Positions 51,466-56,199 of a stretch of 56,199 nucleotides of DNA are shown here, one piece after another. The notes beneath the pieces are model-generated. The model made no database searches and had not been told where the DNA came from. It saw only the letters and a list, made by a program, of their open reading frames with translations. Where the stretch lies: positions 1-56,199 of the forward strand of contig CAJUMC010000018.1 in NCBI GenBank assembly GCA_910587085.1. Direction: 5' to 3'. A program made the translations under genes and the position numbers. Origin of the DNA: an uncultured Lachnospiraceae bacterium (GTDB lineage: Bacteria; Bacillota; Clostridia; Lachnospirales; Lachnospiraceae). Position 1 is the first letter of the stretch; each line of letters opens with the position of its first letter.

Positions 51466-52239
51466 TCAGAGCAGCCGCCGCTCAAACCCGAGCAGCGCGA
51501 CGAAATATCCCAGACCGCCGCTTACGGCGGCGGATATGGACGCTCGCACAAACTCCGCAGTCTCCTCCTGCCCGGCGGCAAGCGCCTGTACGGACAGAAG
51601 CTTTGTCGGCAGCCACCGGGCCGCATCCGGGAGCATGCCCGCCGTAAAGCAGCAGATAAGCAGCACGGCGAGTCCTGCCAGCACTGCCGTCCCTGTTCTG
51701 GCAAACGCCGAAAACAGGAACAGCATGGAAATCAGCCACAGCCCGAACAGCCATGGAAACAGTGCGGGAACAAAAGCGCCGGCCGCTCCCTCGCTCCCCC
51801 AGAAAAATGCATTGTAGGCAAACGTGACGCCGAAGCAGAGCCAGTATCCGCCGGTCCACACAAGGCTGATCAGGAGTGCCTTTGCGCCGATCACGCTCCG
51901 ACGGGACAGCCCCCGCGACAGCAGCGGTATCAGCGTTTTGCGCTCGCACTCGTTCGACAGGCAGCCTCCGAACAGTACGGCAAACAGCAGAACCGCCATC
52001 GGTATATTTTTATAAAACTGTGCCCAGGAGGTTTTTGCATCCACGGCGACAGCCGACACGGAAAGTCCGGCTTCCGCCAGCTGCTCGGCCATCTGTTCCA
52101 TCAGCCAGGGCGTAAGCTTTGCAATCGCCGGGTTCATAATCCCGAACAAAAGAAACATGACAAGCAGAATCAGCAGCCTTCCGCTGCGCGCAAGCTCCGT
52201 CCACTCCTTTTTCAAAAATGCCGCAAAACCTGTTTTCAT
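51466..52239 (-). CDS. ABC transporter permease (YxlG-like)
   Basis: A 257-residue membrane protein with six hydrophobic segments. The first (about 20-40) is followed by an extracytoplasmic loop (about 45-90), then helices at about 92-110, 130-155, 165-190, 195-215 and 230-250. This matches ABC-2 type permeases, in particular the YxlG group encoded with YxlF-like ATPases. Start set at 52239 (MKTGFAAF) behind GGGAGG. It follows the ATPase gene by 60 bp. The cargo is unknown; homologues are linked to bacitracin or peptide resistance and to sigY operons. Confidence 0.88.
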   Translation of the reverse strand: MKTGFAAFLKKEWTELARSGRLLILLVMFLLFGIMNPAIAKLTPWLMEQMAEQLAEAGLSVSAVAVDAKTSWAQFYKNIPMAVLLFAVLFGGCLSNECERKTLIPLLSRGLSRRSVIGAKALLISLVWTGGYWLCFGVTFAYNAFFWGSEGAAGAFVPALFPWLFGLWLISMLFLFSAFARTGTAVLAGLAVLLICCFTAGMLPDAARWLPTKLLSVQALAAGQEETAEFVRASISAAVSGGLGYFVALLGFERRLL

Positions 52240-52299
52240 TTTTCCTCCCATTCCGGTTGCGCCGCGCAGACGCTTTTTCAGGTGCAGGAAACTGCGCGA

Positions 52300-53217
52300 C
52301 TACTCGTCTTTTTTGTCCTTCTCCCCGCTCACAAGCTCGAGAAACAGTTCCTCCAGCGTCCGCTCCTTCCGCTCGATACAGCGGATATCAATCTTCGCTC
52401 CGGCCAGCGCTTCCATCGCCGCAGCCATTCCGTGCGCGCCGCCTCTGCGGTACTCCAGGGTGAATGCATCGGTGCGGTCGCCTCCCGGCAGCAGCTGCGA
52501 AAAAAGCTCCGCGTCCTCCGCGCGAAGAAAGCTCACATGAAACCCCTGCTCCGTCTCCGCATCTCTCAGCTGCGCAAGTCCTCCCTGTCTTATCAGCCGT
52601 CCCCCGTGCAGCACCGCGCACTCGTCGCAGATCCGCTCCACGTCCGACAGAATATGCGTCGAGAACAGCACGGTCGTCCGCCCTTTCAGAGAGTGCAGAA
52701 TATCCAGAATCTCCCGCCGTCCGACCGGATCGAGCGCTGAGGTCGGCTCGTCGCAGATCAGCAGCTTAGGCTGCCCGAACAGCGCCTGAGCGATCCCGAG
52801 CCGCTGCTTCATCCCGCGCGAAAAGCCGCGGATACGGCGGTTCGCCTGTGAAAGACCGACAAGCTCCAGCACTTCAGCCGCCCTCTTTTTTGCTTCCTGC
52901 TTCGGGATGCCGGAGATTTCCCCGCACAAAAGCAGGTATTCCGCCGGCGTGAAAAAGCCGTAGAACTCCGGCACATCCGGCAGATACCCGATCAGCCGGT
53001 TGGTCCGGTTTTTCCCGAACACGGCACGCTCTCCCCCCACAAAGATCTCGCCGCTGTCCGCCTGCAGCAGCCCGAGGATCAGTTTCATCGTCGTCGTTTT
53101 GCCTGCTCCGTTTTCCCCGACAAAGCCGAACACGGACGCTTCCGGCACCCGGAAGCTCACATCATCGACGGCGGTTTTTGCACCGAAACGCTTTGTCACA
53201 TGCGACAGTTCCAGCAT
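52300..53217 (-). CDS. ABC transporter ATP-binding protein (YxlF-like)
   Basis: A 305-residue nucleotide-binding subunit. Walker A is GENGAGKTT (about 33-41), the Q-loop follows LPDVPEFYGFF (Glu-rich), the signature is FSRGMKQRL (about 130-138) in place of LSGGQ, and Walker B is LLICDEPTSALD. A C-terminal DUF4162-like tail (about 215-305) marks multidrug-type or bacitracin-type exporters. It overlaps the small upstream gene by one base (TGATG), so translation is coupled. Partner of the YxlG-like permease. Confidence 0.93.
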   Translation of the reverse strand: MLELSHVTKRFGAKTAVDDVSFRVPEASVFGFVGENGAGKTTTMKLILGLLQADSGEIFVGGERAVFGKNRTNRLIGYLPDVPEFYGFFTPAEYLLLCGEISGIPKQEAKKRAAEVLELVGLSQANRRIRGFSRGMKQRLGIAQALFGQPKLLICDEPTSALDPVGRREILDILHSLKGRTTVLFSTHILSDVERICDECAVLHGGRLIRQGGLAQLRDAETEQGFHVSFLRAEDAELFSQLLPGGDRTDAFTLEYRRGGAHGMAAAMEALAGAKIDIRCIERKERTLEELFLELVSGEKDKKDE

Positions 53218-53420
53218 CAGCTCTCCTCCTTCCCGAGTGCGAAGTACAATATGGCCCCCCAGAACTGCATGCCGATAATAACGACTGCCAGCCAGAGCAC
53301 GCGGCTGCCTCTGCGGTAATTTTCATGCGTCAGAATATGCCGTATGGTATATCCGAGAAGTATAAACTGAATGATTATTAACGGTACTAAAAATGGAAGA
53401 AATTCCTTAATCTGTTCCAT
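53217..53420 (-). CDS. Small membrane protein of the PLDc_N family (YxlE-like)
   Basis: A 67-residue protein with two membrane helices (about 8-29 and 41-60) and the PLDc_N motif region with a conserved Arg/Trp pair. Such proteins precede YxlF-type ATPases in B. subtilis (yxlE-yxlF-yxlG) and probably act with the transporter, though their function is not settled. Start at 53420 follows AAAGGAGAGG. The stop overlaps the ATPase start by one base. The upstream region has AT-rich stretches (TATAAC/TATAAA near 53425-53450) that may be a weak promoter. Confidence 0.85.
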   Translation of the reverse strand: MEQIKEFLPFLVPLIIIQFILLGYTIRHILTHENYRRGSRVLWLAVVIIGMQFWGAILYFALGKEES

Positions 53421-53500
53421 AATAACCTCTCCTTTTTATAATATTCTGTTATAATTTGTAACTTTACACCTTCCATCCTTTTGGAAGACAGGCATACTTG

Positions 53501-53672
53501 TCCATTTCAGATATAGACAAATGTTTCGCTAACCTTCTTGACAGCCAGCTTTGTTTGGCTATACCGGAATATAGGCAAATGGTTAGCATTTTATTATGAT
53601 AATCTGCTTTACCTGCCTATTTCCGATACAGGCTAATGCGGCCATCCATGTTGATAATCTGCTTTACCTGAT
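53501..53672. repeat. Degenerate tandem repeat of about 57 bp, three copies
   Basis: Three units start near 53501, 53559 and 53618. The common core is an ATATAGRCAAATG-like element (53511-53523, 53569-53582, 53625-53636). The last two also share the exact 19-mer TGATAATCTGCTTTACCTG (53597-53615 and 53652-53670). The array lies between the YxlE-like promoter and the stop of the XRE regulator. It could be an operator cluster or decayed mobile DNA. Confidence 0.65.
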
Positions 53673-53698
53673 TATTTTGCGTTTCTGCCCCTGCTTTC

Positions 53699-54847
53699 TT
53701 ATTCGCTCTCCACGGCCTTCCCGCTGTTGTCCTCCCCGCTGCCGCCCCGCAGCAGCTCCGATTGGATCTGAGCAAGCTCCTCCTGCGGCAGCCCGGAAAA
53801 TACCGGGTTCTGGAGCGCCTGCGCCGCACTTTTCGTAACGCTTGCCTCACATCTGACCGGCTCCGCTCCCAGCTCGTTTTTCTCGAACCATTCCTCCAGG
53901 CGGTCGAGCAGCTCATCGCCCTGCAGCCTCATACCATTTTGCTTCATCCGGTTGACCAGATCTGCGAAATGCCTCAGGCGCGCCGCGCCCTCCTGATAAT
54001 TCCCCTGGGCGCAGAGTGCGATCGCCGCCTGATATTCGTACTGCGCAGCTGCATTCGGATGCAGCCGCCCAAGCCCGCCCTGCGCCAGCATGGCATCCGT
54101 CCGGGCAAGCAGAAGCCTGCATTTGTCCGGCTCCTGAAGATGCACTGCCAGAAAATTTACCGCCCCGTTCAGCATGGCAAGCGCGCCCTCATACATATAG
54201 ATCTGCACGCGGGCATCTGCGTTCCCGATATCCCCGGCCTGAAGATACGCCTGGATCAGCATGGCATCGCTGTTTCTTGACATGCGGTACGGATTGCAGA
54301 TTTCCTCCAGTGTCCCGATTACTTCCTCCGTCTTTCCCTGCATCAGCCGCACGACAGCCTCGAGAAAAACCGCGTCGCTGCAGAGTCCGCTGTCCCGGGA
54401 ATTCCCCTGGATTCTTGCACACAATACCTCAATCTCCTTCAGCACCTCTGCGCGGCGCTCGAGCGGCGCACGCTCACAGTGATTCAGCCAGAGCACACCG
54501 ATCTGGAGCAGAAACGGGCAGCAGGAATACCATGCTTTCACCAGCTTCTGCGAACGTTCAAATACCTCCTCAAACGGTTTTTCCGCAAACGCCTCCGCAA
54601 GCTCGCGGTAAAGACAGCGTATCTGCTTTTTGGTCAGCTCCGGCCGGTAGCCGAGCAGTTCATCCAGAGTCACCCCGAAATACGATGCCAGCAGAAGCAT
54701 CATCGGTATATCGGGAAGGCTCTGCCCCGTCTCCCATTTGGAGACTGACGCCTTTGTCACCCCGACAAAATCCGCCAGCGTTTCCTGGGTAATTCCGCGT
54801 TCATGCCGCAGCTTCGTTACATTTTCGGCAAAAGCCAGCTGTTCCAT
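53699..54847 (-). CDS. XRE-family regulator with TPR-like helical domain
   Basis: A 382-residue regulator. Residues 1-66 are an XRE helix-turn-helix (GITQETLADFVGVTKASVSKWETGQSLP). Residues 75-330 are degenerate helical repeats as in RRNPP/TPR regulators (AFAEKPFEEVFERSQKLVKAWY, LLLARTDAMLAQGGLGRLHPNAA), which in Firmicutes may bind signalling peptides. Residues 335-382 are a disordered tail. Start set at 54847 (MEQLAFAEN) behind AAAGGAGAAAA. The YxlEFG-like genes follow it in the same direction after the 57-bp repeat region, so it may control them. Confidence 0.87.
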   Translation of the reverse strand: MEQLAFAENVTKLRHERGITQETLADFVGVTKASVSKWETGQSLPDIPMMLLLASYFGVTLDELLGYRPELTKKQIRCLYRELAEAFAEKPFEEVFERSQKLVKAWYSCCPFLLQIGVLWLNHCERAPLERRAEVLKEIEVLCARIQGNSRDSGLCSDAVFLEAVVRLMQGKTEEVIGTLEEICNPYRMSRNSDAMLIQAYLQAGDIGNADARVQIYMYEGALAMLNGAVNFLAVHLQEPDKCRLLLARTDAMLAQGGLGRLHPNAAAQYEYQAAIALCAQGNYQEGAARLRHFADLVNRMKQNGMRLQGDELLDRLEEWFEKNELGAEPVRCEASVTKSAAQALQNPVFSGLPQEELAQIQSELLRGGSGEDNSGKAVESE

Positions 54848-54917
54848 AATTTTCTCCTTTCCGGCCGCCATGCCGTCCATCGGTTCAAAATACATATAAT
54901 TCCGCAGAAAAGCGCAC

Positions 54918-54953
54918 ATGGCCTCCGCCGGAATAATCCGGCGAAGGCCATGC
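54918..54953 (-). promoter_or_regulatory. Strong leader hairpin of the XRE regulator gene
   Basis: A 16-bp stem with one mismatch, arms CATGGCCTTCGCCGGA and its complement, with a 4-nt loop. It lies between the promoter (TSS near 54978) and the start codon. TTTT follows after GCGC, too weak for a classic terminator, so it may be an attenuator or RNA-stability element. Confidence 0.6.
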
Positions 54954-54984
54954 AACCGGCCTGCTCCGCTCTTCCTGTGCTGTT

Positions 54985-55014
54985 ATTATACCTTCCTGGG
55001 CATAAAATCAGCAA
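54985..55014 (-). promoter_or_regulatory. Promoter of the XRE/TPR regulator
   Basis: TTGCTG (55009-55014) and TATAAT (54985-54990) on the minus strand, 18-bp spacer. Confidence 0.75.
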
Positions 55015-55100
55015 GCGAGCCGAACGACTATTTCAGGAAATAAAATCAACTGCCACGAAACTTTTTCTTTTTTCCCCTTATTTCACAATCCCGATCTGTT

Positions 55101-55322
55101 TCAGGAATCCCCATCCGCAGCATCTTCGCGCTCCGGCCAGAAAAGCTCGTCCAGCGTTTTTCCGAGTATGCGGCAGATCGCCACACAGAGGCGGATGGTC
55201 GGATTGTAATCCCCTTTTTCAATCTGATTGATTGTCTGTCGGGAAACACCTACCCGGTCGGCAAGCTCCTGCTGCGACATATCCATGGCCGCGCGCGCCG
55301 ATTTCATCTTCAGATTTTTCAT
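55101..55322 (-). CDS. YozG-like XRE transcriptional regulator
   Basis: A 73-residue protein that is almost only a helix-turn-helix (MSQQELADRVGVSRQTINQIEKGDYNPTI), of the YozG group. These small regulators are typically encoded with, and overlap, a membrane protein. Here the membrane protein gene ends four bases into this gene (ATGA overlap), so translation is coupled. The last 10 residues are acidic. Target unknown; autorepression of the shared promoter is common for this pair. Confidence 0.9.
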   Translation of the reverse strand: MKNLKMKSARAAMDMSQQELADRVGVSRQTINQIEKGDYNPTIRLCVAICRILGKTLDELFWPEREDAADGDS

Positions 55323-55864
55323 TCGCCCTCATCTTCTTCCTCAAGCCTTTTGCTCCGGCGCAGCTTTACTAAAAAGACGGCAAGAATTACGGCTGTCATC
55401 ATACAGCCGGCCAGGTTCAGGCTTTCCGGAGCCAGCTTTCCGTCCGCAAGCATCGGCGTACCGCTCAGGAGCAGATCAGCAGTAATCACAAGGTTGAAGA
55501 TAAACACCGCTCCAAAAGTTACCAGCAGCATTCCGGCTCTCTCATGCAGGGCCAGATAGGCATCCTTCCATATACAGATCACGGCAAAAACGGAAACTGA
55601 AATGCAGACACCGAGCCAGAGCCCCGCAAACGACATTAACATCCCGGTGATCTCGAGGCCCTCCAGCAGCGTTGCCAGTAAGATATATATAAAAAGCACA
55701 GAAAATGCTGCTTTGTACGCGAGTCCCTGCGCCAGCCGCTGTCTTTCATCATACCGGCAGCTCTCTCCCGTGCGCCGCTTCCTCCTCAGACGCAGAAGGA
55801 CAGCCGCGGCGATTCCTGCCAGCAGCCCGCATAAAACACCTGCGTAGTATCCCTTCGTCCCCAC
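55319..55864 (-). CDS. Membrane protein paired with the YozG-like regulator
   Basis: A 181-residue membrane protein with five hydrophobic segments (about 7-24, 50-68, 74-97, 108-131 and 147-167) and a positively charged loop (about 25-45). It resembles the DUF-type membrane partners that precede YozG-like regulators, but I cannot name the family with confidence. The acidic C-terminus ends at the regulator start. The promoter at 55916-55944 is consensus. Function unknown; sensor, transporter or toxin-like roles are all possible. Confidence 0.8.
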   Translation of the reverse strand: MGTKGYYAGVLCGLLAGIAAAVLLRLRRKRRTGESCRYDERQRLAQGLAYKAAFSVLFIYILLATLLEGLEITGMLMSFAGLWLGVCISVSVFAVICIWKDAYLALHERAGMLLVTFGAVFIFNLVITADLLLSGTPMLADGKLAPESLNLAGCMMTAVILAVFLVKLRRSKRLEEEDEGE

Positions 55865-55915
55865 GCTTCTCCCCCTTTCCCATTGTCGGATACTGCTATT
55901 CTTTTGTTTAGCTAC

Positions 55916-55944
55916 AGTATATTGTCCGTTTTACATTATGTCAA
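55916..55944 (-). promoter_or_regulatory. Promoter of the membrane protein-YozG operon
   Basis: TTGACA (55939-55944) and TATACT (55916-55921) on the minus strand, 17-bp spacer. ACAATATACT occurs over the -10 (55916-55925) and again just upstream of the -35 (near 55944-55954), which suggests a regulator-binding pair. No gene is supported in 55945-56199. Confidence 0.8.
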
Positions 55945-56069
55945 GTATATTGTACAAAATCAGAAAAATTTTTCTTTCAGCGCCCTGTTTTCGGCCTGTT
56001 TGCCGGGCAGATACCTACGGCCCGGGATAATTTCCTGCACAAAATCCGATTGATTTATTCTGCAGCGGC

Positions 56070-56127
56070 AGAGCAGGGGCTTTCCGAACTACGCCGAAAC
56101 CGGCGCAGCGCGGAAAGCCCCTGCTCT
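56070..56127 (+). terminator. Large inverted repeat near the window end
   Basis: Perfect 17-bp arms AGAGCAGGGGCTTTCCG (56070-56086) and its complement (56111-56127), with an inner GCCG/CGGC stem. CCTTTTC follows on the plus strand, so it may be a terminator of low U content. Next to it a GGCGTTT/AAACGCC hairpin (56147-56163) and a CCCG-N8-CGGG hairpin followed by ATTCTTTTT (56173-56197) are found. Confidence 0.55.
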
Positions 56128-56199
56128 CCTTTTCTGCGTACTGCTAATAGGCGTTTGCGAAACGCCAGAACCCGCATAAATACGGGATTCTTTTTGTCA

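Overview
The window reads as chromosomal DNA of a moderately GC-rich Clostridia member, most likely family Lachnospiraceae. The evidence is a set of lineage-typical genes (DUF4364 protein, TIGR04086 membrane protein, TIGR01212 radical SAM protein, a small protein often labelled endosialidase in this family), strong Shine-Dalgarno sites, sigma-A style promoters (TTGACA/TATAAT, 17-bp spacing), a Gram-positive McsA-McsB-ClpC operon and a GatCAB amidotransferase. Most genes lie on the minus strand. I saw no rRNA, tRNA, CRISPR array, complete insertion sequence or prophage.

Layout. 1-507: truncated, AT-rich WYL-type regulator. 746-7328: a BlaI/BlaR1-type operon in which the metalloprotease sensor carries a solute-binding-protein domain in place of the beta-lactam sensor, followed by a large lipoprotein with the same domain; both promoters carry the same GTTTAC-N5-GTAAAC operator. 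7338-9236: ilvN-ilvC. 9275-10305: putative zinc-dependent phospholipase C. 10486-13458: malic enzyme, radical SAM protein and DUF4364 protein on the plus strand. 13529-20125: tig, clpP, clpX, lon, engB. 20187-21780: glmM. 21801-22077: probable 6S RNA with its own promoter. 22143-24578: two-component system, divergent from a secreted Ig-like protein (24721-25473). 25589-25820: a 41-bp tandem repeat. 25825-27159: TIGR04086 protein and a PHP phosphoesterase. 27296-29098: tgt-yajC followed by a long structured 3' element. 29132-31885: HPr-like protein lacking the phosphorylated histidine, a protein with a FliM-like N-terminus, and an SH3b-M14 peptidase lipoprotein. 32141-34364: coiled-coil protein, radA and a conserved small protein. 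34487-39114: GntR regulator, mcsA, mcsB, clpC. 39289-43377: possible IS remnant, HTH-zinc ribbon-methyltransferase fusion, SUKH/LRR-like protein, cohesin-like surface protein. 43686-46916: large SH3b/glucosaminidase autolysin. 47137-50514: gatC-gatA-gatB. 50738-51276: small hypothetical gene. 51466-53420: YxlEFG-like ABC module. 53501-53672: degenerate 57-bp repeats. 53699-55944: XRE regulator, then a YozG-like HTH with its membrane partner. 55945-56199: large inverted repeats at the window edge.

How it fits together. Two protein quality-control blocks (tig-clpPX-lon and mcsAB-clpC) sit with envelope functions (autolysin, cohesin-like protein, glmM, Ig-like protein, M14 peptidase). The most distinctive locus is the BlaI-BlaR1-SBP operon. 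The inferred model is that ligand binding outside the cell activates the BlaR1 protease, BlaI is inactivated, and the operon and its lipoprotein are induced. The ligand is unknown. No ABC permease adjoins the operon, which argues for sensing rather than transport.
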